From positions 1 through 11,838 of the forward strand of contig JAISNF010000457.1 in the NCBI GenBank assembly GCA_031276415.1: a stretch of 11,838 bases of DNA, given 5' to 3'. The DNA comes from Planctomycetaceae bacterium. Its GTDB lineage: Bacteria > Planctomycetota > Planctomycetia > Pirellulales > Thermoguttaceae. The notes beneath the pieces were generated by a model. It saw nothing but the letters and a program-made list of their open reading frames with translations, did no database searches and was not told the origin of the DNA. The translations under genes and the position numbers were made by a program. Shown one piece after another: positions 1 to 6,000 of the stretch. The number at the start of each line of letters is the position of its first letter. Within the stretch, counting starts at the first letter, position 1.

Positions 1-288
1 AACAGGAACCGCTGAATTGTAGCGGATATTTTCGTTGAGAAACTTCCGCCATGCCGGTTCAAGAACTTTTCGGGCATCGTTGCGGGCATTCCGTGCGCCG
101 GTGGTTGCGGTATCGGGGTTAGCGGCAATCTCTTCTGTTTGGACATAAGTGTTGTAGAGTGGGGTAATTGCCATCAACTTATCGGGGCTAATGCCGTATT
201 GCGGCAAGTTATTTTGTGCCTTTGCGTAGGCGATTTTAATGTACTCTGTAAAACCTGTGATGGTTCGTGGAAAAATGTGGTTTGACAT
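1..288 (-). CDS. Hypothetical protein, N-terminal part (C-terminus beyond window edge); probable paralogue of the gene at 10927-11592
   Basis: The minus strand is open from an ATG at 286-288 to the window edge, giving 96 residues that begin MSNHIFPRTITGF. I do not recognise a named family. The stretch from about residue 33 (ISPDKL, then ITPLYNTYV, a polar helix, and W-R-K-F-L) can be aligned by eye with IPPHAL, TTLTQAA and MRDFKRRYF in the protein at 10927-11592, so I infer a shared N-terminal helical domain. No signal peptide or membrane segment is visible. The start is supported by that alignment and by an in-frame TAA at 316-318; the Shine-Dalgarno is weak (only an A-rich leader). The 21-nt tandem repeat tract starts 84 nt upstream of the ATG, an arrangement repeated at the paralogue. 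The C-terminal half, and so any second domain, is outside the window. Confidence 0.7.
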   Translation of the reverse strand, partial: MSNHIFPRTITGFTEYIKIAYAKAQNNLPQYGISPDKLMAITPLYNTYVQTEEIAANPDTATTGARNARNDARKVLEPAWRKFLNENIRYNSAVPV

Positions 289-372
289 AATTTGTTTGTT
301 TTTTAATTGTGGAATTTAATAATGTTGTTATCTACTTTCATTTTTCAGACAACTGCTGAAAATTTTCGGACA

Positions 373-605
373 TGCGTCCGAAGTTTTGGGAGACGCATCC
401 GAAGTTTCGGGACACGTATCCGAAGTTTCGGGACACGTGTTCGAAGTTTCGGGACGCGTGTCCGAAGTTTTCGGATACGCGTCCGAAGTTTCGGAACACG
501 CGTCCGAAGTTTCGGAACACGCGTCCGAAGTTTTCGGGACACTCGTCCGAAGTTTTCGGGACACTCGTCCGAATTTTTGGGACATACGTCCGAAGTTTTC
601 GGACA
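373..605. repeat. Tandem repeat, 11 units of 21-22 nt with an internal inverted repeat
   Basis: Eleven contiguous units share the core TCCGAAGTTTCGGGACA. Units start at 373, 394, 415, 436, 457, 478, 499, 520, 542, 564 and 585; those at 520 and 542 are 22 nt and the rest 21 nt. A partial unit end (TTTTCGGACA) lies at 363-372. Each unit contains TCCGAA-GT-TTCGGA or a close variant, so it can form a small hairpin or a dyad protein site. The tract fills the gap between the DUF1559 gene end (645) and the start of the small hypothetical gene (288). It lacks stop codons in several frames on both strands, which produces spurious open frames; the 22-nt units break any heptapeptide frame, so I treat it as non-coding. 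Confidence 0.95.
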
Positions 606-644
606 ACGGTTGATGTTGTTTCCATTGAGACGCTGAAACGATTA

Positions 645-1880
645 TCAGTCTAAATTCAGGACTCCGCCGTCCATACAATCGGCTAGTATCAGGAGTGTTT
701 TCTTATCTGCAACAGTTCCGGTGGGGGTCGTATTTCTCAGTGCGTGAACGGAACCATCAACAAACAGAAAATTACAAATCCCCGGATGCCAACTTCCAAA
801 ACCAGCCATTGTACCGACTGAAGTTTCCCGATCTGACGAATTTCGGGCAAGTGGTATAAGCACATCATAGATAAGGAAAGTATGTGATGTCCAAATATCT
901 CCCCCAGTAAGGACCCCGTCGGGAGCATGGGAATATCCGGCATCCTGTGCATATCCATTCGGAGCAGTAAAGCCCTCAGATTGTCCTTGCCATTTTCGAA
1001 AATTATTTTGATGGATGTGTTTTTCACCAAAAATTACTGTGTTACTCGTTCCATCAAGTACCCGTGCAAAGTTGTCTCTCGGACTCCAAGTAGAATAATT
1101 TCCTGGTACTTTATAAAGTGGTGGTCGCATGGTACTACGGCAATAATCCATCGCCTCAATTGTGTAAGGATTTTGTAGTTGACCTGCGAAAAAGTGTGGA
1201 TTAACCTGAATTGTACCTCCCCACAGTGCATCGGCGATTTCTTGTGGATAACAAGCCATGACCATAGAATAATCGCCCCGCGGACCATTACAACTGTAAG
1301 CCCCAGTTGTGGAACCATATGTTCCGACAAATATTCCATCTTTTCCGCTGGGAGCTCGGCGTGTCGGGCAACGCCAGCACGGAATGGAAAAAAGGGAATC
1401 AATTTCAGATTCTGTTAGTCGTCGTGTCTCGGCAGCTCCGGTATATCCCCAAAATTCATTGTCCAATTCATCGCCTAAGTTGTTTCTTTTCGATGCAAAA
1501 ACTTCATACATCGCTGTCTGTTCAAGATAGGGAAAGAGAATAATGTAGCAGGTTGCTCCATTCGTTCTCACGGCAGTTGGGACAATCCCGTCCATTGTGT
1601 CGTGAAAGTTGTGAACGGCGATTCCAACTTGTTTCAAATGGTTTGAACACTGCATTCGTCTTGCTGCTTCTCTAGCTGCTTGGACAGCCGGCAACAGAAG
1701 AGCGATCAATGTACCGATAATCGCAATCACCACGAGAAGTTCGACAAGTGTGAAGCCGAACGGTGAAGAGTGGAAACGTTGTAAGAGGTTTTGGGAAAAG
1801 AGGTTAGAGCATGAACAATCTTTACAATTTGTTCTACTCTTTCTATTCCAGATAGCCCCCCCCCCCCCTGTTTTCCCAGA
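645..1880 (-). CDS. DUF1559 pilin-like protein (prepilin N-terminus, H-X9-DG motif); start out of frame across a G13 run
   Basis: This is a member of the large planctomycete DUF1559 family, thought to be processed like type II/IV pseudopilins and exported; individual functions are mostly unknown. The sequence shows a prepilin cleavage and transmembrane motif GFTLVELLVVIAIIG followed by a hydrophobic helix, then LLLPAVQAAREAARRMQCSN, a long body, and near the C-terminus SWHPGICNFLFVDGSV, which fits H-X9-DG exactly. The frame is open from after a TAG at 1881-1883 to the TGA at 645-647, but no ATG, GTG or TTG precedes the pilin motif. The first possible start, the GTG at 1731-1733, would cut the motif in half. 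A natural start with promoter and Shine-Dalgarno lies at 1957-1959 in a different frame, separated by G13 (1856-1868). The gene is therefore either phase-OFF as read or carries a homopolymer sequencing error. The leader just before the pilin motif is unusually long and has a C-x-x-C-x-C cluster (NCKDCSC). Confidence 0.88.
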   Translation of the reverse strand, partial: SGKTGGGGAIWNRKSRTNCKDCSCSNLFSQNLLQRFHSSPFGFTLVELLVVIAIIGTLIALLLPAVQAAREAARRMQCSNHLKQVGIAVHNFHDTMDGIVPTAVRTNGATCYIILFPYLEQTAMYEVFASKRNNLGDELDNEFWGYTGAAETRRLTESEIDSLFSIPCWRCPTRRAPSGKDGIFVGTYGSTTGAYSCNGPRGDYSMVMACYPQEIADALWGGTIQVNPHFFAGQLQNPYTIEAMDYCRSTMRPPLYKVPGNYSTWSPRDNFARVLDGTSNTVIFGEKHIHQNNFRKWQGQSEGFTAPNGYAQDAGYSHAPDGVLTGGDIWTSHTFLIYDVLIPLARNSSDRETSVGTMAGFGSWHPGICNFLFVDGSVHALRNTTPTGTVADKKTLLILADCMDGGVLNLD

Positions 1881-1959
1881 CTACCAAATTTAACATTTGC
1901 TGGTATTTCACCAACAAATCCGCCAAAAACACAACCAAACATTTTACTAAATTTTCCAT
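1843..1959 (-). CDS. Leader reading frame of the DUF1559 gene, ending just past the poly-G run
   Basis: An ATG at 1957-1959 has a strong Shine-Dalgarno, AAGGAG at 1967-1972, with 7-nt spacing. It opens a 38-codon frame beginning MENLVKCLVVF that enters the G run and stops at TAG 1843-1845. With 12 rather than 13 G the same frame would continue directly into the DUF1559 body through GCT-ATC-TGG and on to GFTLVELL. A second ATG at 1940-1942 (MFGCVFGGF), with a weak Shine-Dalgarno, would instead join at 14 G. The first start has the better translation signals. The encoded leader has no recognised domain; I read it as the 5' end of the DUF1559 gene rather than a separate protein. Confidence 0.55.
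   Translation of the reverse strand: MENLVKCLVVFLADLLVKYQQMLNLVVWENRGGGGYLE
1856..1868 (-). repeat. Homopolymer run of 13 G (coding strand), candidate phase-variation tract
   Basis: Thirteen consecutive C on the plus strand lie inside the presumed 5' coding part of the DUF1559 gene. It is by far the longest G/C homopolymer in the window. Its length decides whether the well-supported start at 1959 reads into the pilin body: 12 G in frame, 13 G out of frame. Poly-G runs of this kind are classical slipped-strand contingency loci in surface genes of other bacteria. Confidence 0.85.
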
Positions 1960-2061
1960 TGTAAATCTCCTTATAAAAGGTTTTACCAAAATTAACCGCC
2001 AACACGTTTACCGAAAAACAAATCGGCAAGAAATAACACATTGTGGTCGAATCAGGTTCAA

Positions 2062-2089
2062 AGTATATCCGAAAACAATTTTCAGTCAA
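2062..2089 (-). promoter_or_regulatory. Probable sigma70-type promoter for the DUF1559 gene
   Basis: On the minus strand TTGACT (2084-2089) is followed after 16 nt by TATACT (2062-2067), close to consensus in both boxes. Transcription would start near 2055 and give a leader of about 95 nt before the ATG at 1959. It supports the view that the reading frame entering the poly-G run is the genuine gene start. Confidence 0.5.
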
Positions 2090-2114
2090 TCGGGGGCTTT
2101 TTCTTTTTTTGCTA

Positions 2115-2260
2115 AAGAAGACACAGAGAAAAGAAAAATGTCCACAGATTTCACAGATGATTTTTAAAATAATCAGCGATCATCTGCGTAATTTGAGGAC
2201 AATTTTATTTTCTTTGTGGTTAATAAAAACAAATTTGTGATTTTTTGGAGTGTCTGAAAG
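2115..2260. repeat. Dispersed palindromic repeat family 1, copy 1 (degenerate)
   Basis: It contains the family modules ACACAGAGAA, TCCACAGATTTCACAGAT, GATCATCTGCGTAAT, GAGGACAA, then TTTGTGGTTAATAAAAAC and AAATTTGTG. The outer ends are diverged. It fills most of the gap between the DUF1559 promoter and the tolC-like gene end. No gene is visible in it. Confidence 0.7.
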
Positions 2261-2284
2261 AGTTTTTTCTTGTTTACTGTTACG

Positions 2285-4495
2285 TTACAACGGCGGTAGC
2301 GAAGAAGAATTTTCAACATAGCGGTTATTTCGAGTTGGGACAGGTTTGACAACAGAAGGAGTTGTAAATGAAACCTGCGAATTGGTCAACGAGGAACCGG
2401 AATGTTCGTTGTTTGTTAATGGAACCGAATTGGTGGTTGCCGGAACAATAACCGGTTTGGACGGTAACGGTTGAATATTCGACTGCGTTTCAATAATTTG
2501 CGGTGCCGGAGTCGGAGTCGGAGTTTCTACCGGAAGAACAGAGCCAGGAGACGGACGATCCTCAATAACCGCATTGTAATGATTTTGAATTTGCTGATAA
2601 TTTCCCCGACTCACCACACGCGGTCGCGTAAATCCGTAATTCAAATAATGTCCGGCATCACGTTCACGGGCGCGGCGTTTGGTATCAAAATACGCTTTGG
2701 CGGGCCACGCACCTTCCGATAACATAACATTATTATATTCCAACAACGAACCCTTTCGATAATGTAACGTCATAATCGCCAAATTATAATCAACAATCGA
2801 ACGATAATAATTCGTTTCCGCTTCTGCCTGACGGCGTTGGGCGTCAAGTAATTGGTCAAGTGTGGTTGTTCCGGCTTTGTAAGCGGCATTGACCGAACTA
2901 ACCTCGTCGTCAGCCGCAATACGTTGTTGCAAAATTGTATGGCTTTGCTGATACGCCTGACTGATTTCACGGAACGAATCCGCAATTTGATGAGTCAATT
3001 CCAATTCCTGCTCCTGAAGTAAAGCACGTGATCGGGCTAATTGAAGTTGAGCATTACGTACACCGGCTAATTCTTTTCGCCAACCAAACGGCATTGATGT
3101 TTCAAATCCCATGACCCAACTTGCATAATTGCCGCCGGTAAGCGAACCATAAGCGTTACTCCGGCTGTTGTCGGAGTTCAAAAGGTCTTTGCCCGCCCCC
3201 GTCCAACGATAATTAGCAGTAAAATCCAATTTCGGCAACAGGAAATTTTTAGACGCAATCAATTCAAGTTCACGCCGTTTAACATCCCATTTTTGTTTAC
3301 GAATTTCAGGTGACCGCAAAAGAGCCTCACAAACAACGTTTTGCCAATCAAGTTTCAATGGAGCAATAATCGGATCATCAATTGGTCGTATCAAACGTCC
3401 GTCAGTGGAAGTAAGACCAAGAATATAACGAAGTGTATTTTCCGTTTTGAATAAATTACTTTGTGCGACTTCCGACTGAGCACGGAACATAAAGTAATTG
3501 CTTCGGGCTTGGGCTTCATATTGGGCGCGACCGCCGGGTGCTCCGACAGCGTACATGGCGTGAGTTTGTGACCACGTTTGACGAGCGGAATCACGCCCCG
3601 ATTTAATCGATTCAAGACGATGATAAGCGTAATACAAATTCCAGTACGCTTTTTCAACATCCGCTACAAGATTCCGTGATGCCATTTCAAAATCGTTCAA
3701 CGCCGTATCAGTCGTGATTCGGGCAATCATGACGCCGTTATAAAATCCGGGAGTTGCTCCGGGACCGGCAATTCGATTAAACTGAATACCATTGCCCTGT
3801 AACAATGGTTGACGAAAACCGCCTTCGAGATAACTTGTCCAACTAACCGGAGCAGTATTGCCATTGCGATATTGGTTGGCATGATTGACATAAAACTGTC
3901 CGCCTGTTGCCGCATATTTATTGATTCCAACGGAAAAAGTCCCCGCATCATCGCGATAATCGGAAATATACGGATCGGGCACACCAAACACGCGATTGGG
4001 AACATCGCTTTTCGACCAGTTTGCCGCAGCCGTCAACTGACCGTCAAAAGCGGAAAGAGCCGCCTCAATACCGTAACGCGGATCGCTTTCAACCAACGCC
4101 GGATCGTAAACAGTTCCAATAGCGTTGGGCGAAGAAAGAATTGCGCCGGGTGTACCGGACACTCCGGCTTGGGAAAAACCGACACCGTTGAGTGTTCGAA
4201 TGACTTTGCTGTTTTTCAACGCAATTTGGATGGCTTCTTCGAGTGTTAAGTCCCAATAATTGGTCGGATTGGGGTTATCAAGTGTCAAGGGTTCCTGAGT
4301 TTGGCAAACTTCCAATGTTGAAGGAACATCGGCATCGGGAAATTCAATCCGAGTCGCTTTGGTAATCAAGTTTTTTTTGTAATGTCCCTTTTCGGTCAGG
4401 TAAAACGGTTGTTGTGGTTGGCAACCAATCTGGTAGCACAAACTCACGAGGAACATCCCCAAAATGACCATTGAAATACGGCGGAGACAATTCAT
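2285..4495 (-). CDS. TolC-family outer-membrane efflux protein with long Pro/Thr/Ser/Asn-rich tail
   Basis: This protein of 736 residues should form the outer-membrane channel of an efflux or type I secretion system. The N-terminus has a short charged stretch and a hydrophobic segment (about 7-19) with Cys20 and Cys25; QIGC is a weak lipobox, so a lipoprotein signal is possible but not certain. The family's first helix appears at about 80-104 (LTLEEAIQIALKNS). The body holds two outer-membrane efflux repeats with long coiled-coil helices. The last one (AAYKAGTTTLDQLLDAQRR, then YNLAIMTLHYRKGSLL) is the typical end of the family. From about residue 648 to the end the protein is rich in Pro, Thr, Ser and Asn, an extension absent from the E. 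coli protein and contributing to its greater length. The ATG at 4493-4495 is preceded by GGAAGAAG. No membrane-fusion or pump gene lies next to it in this window. Confidence 0.93.
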   Translation of the reverse strand: MNCLRRISMVILGMFLVSLCYQIGCQPQQPFYLTEKGHYKKNLITKATRIEFPDADVPSTLEVCQTQEPLTLDNPNPTNYWDLTLEEAIQIALKNSKVIRTLNGVGFSQAGVSGTPGAILSSPNAIGTVYDPALVESDPRYGIEAALSAFDGQLTAAANWSKSDVPNRVFGVPDPYISDYRDDAGTFSVGINKYAATGGQFYVNHANQYRNGNTAPVSWTSYLEGGFRQPLLQGNGIQFNRIAGPGATPGFYNGVMIARITTDTALNDFEMASRNLVADVEKAYWNLYYAYHRLESIKSGRDSARQTWSQTHAMYAVGAPGGRAQYEAQARSNYFMFRAQSEVAQSNLFKTENTLRYILGLTSTDGRLIRPIDDPIIAPLKLDWQNVVCEALLRSPEIRKQKWDVKRRELELIASKNFLLPKLDFTANYRWTGAGKDLLNSDNSRSNAYGSLTGGNYASWVMGFETSMPFGWRKELAGVRNAQLQLARSRALLQEQELELTHQIADSFREISQAYQQSHTILQQRIAADDEVSSVNAAYKAGTTTLDQLLDAQRRQAEAETNYYRSIVDYNLAIMTLHYRKGSLLEYNNVMLSEGAWPAKAYFDTKRRARERDAGHYLNYGFTRPRVVSRGNYQQIQNHYNAVIEDRPSPGSVLPVETPTPTPAPQIIETQSNIQPLPSKPVIVPATTNSVPLTNNEHSGSSLTNSQVSFTTPSVVKPVPTRNNRYVENSSSLPPL

Positions 4496-4520
4496 TTTCT
4501 TCTTCCTTGTGATAATGAAC

Positions 4521-4537
4521 GATAGAATCCTTCTATC
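4521..4537. promoter_or_regulatory. Small hairpin in the tolC-like 5' leader
   Basis: GATAGAA-TCC-TTCTATC forms a perfect 7-bp stem with a 3-nt loop, 26 nt upstream of the ATG at 4495. Its position in the probable leader suggests an RNA stem or a dyad operator; which of these is not shown by the sequence. Confidence 0.4.
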
Positions 4538-4552
4538 GATGAATTTTCTTCA

Positions 4553-4582
4553 TAATTAGTCGGAAAATTCTTTGGGTGTCAA
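4553..4582 (-). promoter_or_regulatory. Possible promoter of the tolC-like gene
   Basis: On the minus strand a perfect TTGACA (4577-4582) is followed after 18 nt by TAATTA (4553-4558). The -10 box is only partly consensus. Transcription would start near 4546 and include the hairpin at 4521-4537. The surrounding DNA is AT-rich, so chance matches are possible. Confidence 0.35.
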
Positions 4583-5112
4583 AGTATAGTAATTCTTTTT
4601 CTTTTTGATAAGAGGAATTTTCAAAAAAATGATGTTTCGTTCAAAAAAATGAGTTTTTCATGATGGAAAGTGAATCAATAATGGCGGATAATAACGGATT
4701 TACCGACTACTTCCGCAAAATTCAAATCGTCTAAAATAACGGAAAAGTTTAATTAACCGGAAATGTTTTTGTATTTTTTCAAAACAATTTAATAGAAAAA
4801 GTTTTCCTAAACTTCCTAATCGATTATATTCTCTTTATTTTATTGCTATTACATTCTTTTAAATTAGGGGCAACCAGTAAAAAACGGTTTAATACTGAAT
4901 TCATTGATTTTCATAATTAAAAAAATTCGGACAATACTGACCGTCTATAAATAATCCGAGACAATACGGTTGCAAGATAATTTACTGTTCTTATTGGAAT
5001 CGTCCGGCTAAAAGGTCATGTCCAATGAATCAAGAGCAAACGAATTATAACGTGTAATCCTTTATTTCGATATAAAACGATTGATTGATACAATCGTTTG
5101 AATTTACTATCA
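4583..5112. other. AT-rich intergenic region without a convincing gene
   Basis: About 530 bases between the tolC-like promoter and the repeat next to tsaE contain no credible open frame, no tRNA and no family 2 repeat. The only clear structure is the inverted repeat at 5075-5099. Small oligo-A and oligo-T runs are frequent. It may hold regulatory sites or a decayed gene, but I see nothing that can be named. Confidence 0.6.
5075..5099. repeat. Perfect 9-bp inverted repeat
   Basis: AAACGATTG and CAATCGTTT flank a 7-nt loop. It lies about 100 nt downstream of the tsaE stop and could terminate that transcript or act as a dyad binding site. On the minus strand there is no good U-run after the stem, so I do not call it a Rho-independent terminator. 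Confidence 0.5.
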
Positions 5113-5200
5113 GGGAACTTCTAAAAACACAAATATATTTTTATTAACCACCGAGAACACAAATTCTTTCTCTGTGAATTTTGTGGTTAATAAAATAACA
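5113..5200. repeat. Dispersed palindromic repeat family 1, copy 2 (short, right end truncated)
   Basis: The left end GGGAACTTCTAAAAAC starts at 5113. The modules TTATTAACCACCGAGAAC and TTCTCTGTGAA then TTTGTGGTTAATAAA form an imperfect hairpin. The right terminal sequence is truncated and the element abuts the tsaE stop codon. It may act as a transcript-end structure for tsaE. Confidence 0.75.
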
Positions 5201-5201
5201 G

Positions 5202-5720
5202 TTACTTGTATTGTTTTATTGAACATATTGTTTTATTGAACATATTACCGAAGGCGGTAATTTTGAAACGTCTTGCGGTATTGCCGGTAATTTCGATTCG
5301 GATTTCCAAATGTTCTTCAGGTAAAACCGCCGGATATTTGTCCGCCCATTCAATAAATGTTACGCCGTTTCCTTCAAAATAATCATCAGGACTAAGTTGC
5401 CGAAATTCTTCTTCATTGGTGAGCCGATACGTGTCAAAATGGTAAATCGGTCGGTTGCCGTCATATTCGTGGAGCAACACAAAAGTCGGACTGGAAACAA
5501 TCCCCTCTTCCACTCCCGAATAATGCGCAACAGATTGTACGAGTCGTGTTTTGCCGGAACCAAGTGTTCCTATTAACGCCACCACAGAACCGTCTGGAAG
5601 TGTTTCGGCTAAAAGACGCCCCAAATGATCAGTTGCCGATAAATCAGGAACTTCAATTGTTAATTCCGCAGTTAATTTCGCAGTTAATTTCGCAACAGAT
5701 TTCAATTCAGCCGATTTCAT
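5202..5720 (-). CDS. tsaE: tRNA threonylcarbamoyladenosine biosynthesis ATPase TsaE
   Basis: TsaE is the P-loop ATPase that works with TsaB, TsaD and TsaC to make the t6A modification at position 37 of ANN-decoding tRNAs in the cytoplasm. Visible family signatures are the Walker A GTLGSGKT, SSPTFVLLHEYDG (switch region), YHFDTYRL, DDYFEGNGVTFIEWADKYP and a final R-R-F-K-I-T-A-F-G strand. The predicted 172 residues are close to the usual 150-160. I chose the ATG at 5718-5720 (MKSAELKS); the frame runs further upstream only because it crosses a repeat element, which ends 10 nt before the start. The Shine-Dalgarno is poor. The N-terminus contains short tandem wording (VAKLTAKLTAEL) from duplicated DNA. 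The last residues come from a 17-bp tandem duplication at 5211-5244 that changes frame, so the tail after about residue 157 is probably not conserved. tsaB and tsaD are not nearby. Confidence 0.93.
   Translation of the reverse strand: MKSAELKSVAKLTAKLTAELTIEVPDLSATDHLGRLLAETLPDGSVVALIGTLGSGKTRLVQSVAHYSGVEEGIVSSPTFVLLHEYDGNRPIYHFDTYRLTNEEEFRQLSPDDYFEGNGVTFIEWADKYPAVLPEEHLEIRIEITGNTARRFKITAFGNMFNKTICSIKQYK
5211..5244. repeat. 17-bp tandem duplication in the 3' end of tsaE
   Basis: TTGTTTTATTGAACATA occurs twice back to back (5211-5227 and 5228-5244). Because 17 is not a multiple of three it shifts the reading frame within the C-terminal tail of TsaE, and the present stop at 5202-5204 depends on it. 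The catalytic core is untouched. Confidence 0.9.
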
Positions 5721-5729
5721 AAACGTTAT

Positions 5730-5972
5730 GGGAACTTCTAAAAACCACAAATATATTTTTATTAACCACAGAGGACAAATTGTCCGCAGATTACGCTGAT
5801 AATCGCAGATTATTTTTAAATTTAAAATAGAAAATAAAAAAATAGTATGTTTCATTGTTTTATATTTTAAAAATTATCTGCGATCTTCTGCGTAATCTGC
5901 GGACAATTTCCTCTCTGTGAACTCTGTGTTCTCTGTGGTTTTAAAAAGTAAATTTGTGTTTTTAGAAGTACC
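5730..5972. repeat. Dispersed palindromic repeat family 1, copy 3 (longest inverted arms)
   Basis: This is a 243-bp nested palindrome. The ends GGAACTTCTAAAAACCACAA (from 5731) and the complement of AATTTGTGTTTTTAGAAGTA (to 5970) pair with few mismatches. Inner arms TTGTCCGCAGATTACGC (5780-5796) and GCGTAATCTGCGGACAA (5890-5906) match perfectly. The middle is AT-rich and carries no gene. The element occupies the promoter region of tsaE, so tsaE transcription must start inside it or upstream of it. Confidence 0.88.
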
Positions 5973-6000
5973 TTATAATACAAAATAATTACAAAAATAA

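Noticed and set aside
373..605. A CRISPR array
   Set aside because: The units are directly contiguous with no unique spacers, and no cas gene is present.
307..678. Several overlapping open frames on both strands through the 373-605 repeat tract
   Set aside because: They arise because the repeat unit has no stop codon in several frames. Two units are 22 nt and break any heptapeptide frame, and none has a good ribosome binding site.
3809..4249. Plus-strand open frame opposite the tolC-like gene
   Set aside because: It is an antisense shadow of a well-supported gene and shows no recognisable protein features.
5721..5855. A longer TsaE starting at 5855
   Set aside because: The extra 45 residues are translated from the family 1 repeat arm and match no TsaE N-terminus; the ATG at 5720 gives the normal family length.
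5726..5976. TTAT direct repeats flanking family 1 copy 3 as a target-site duplication
   Set aside because: The other copies are followed by TTA without a matching left flank, so TTA is more likely part of the right end than a duplicated target.
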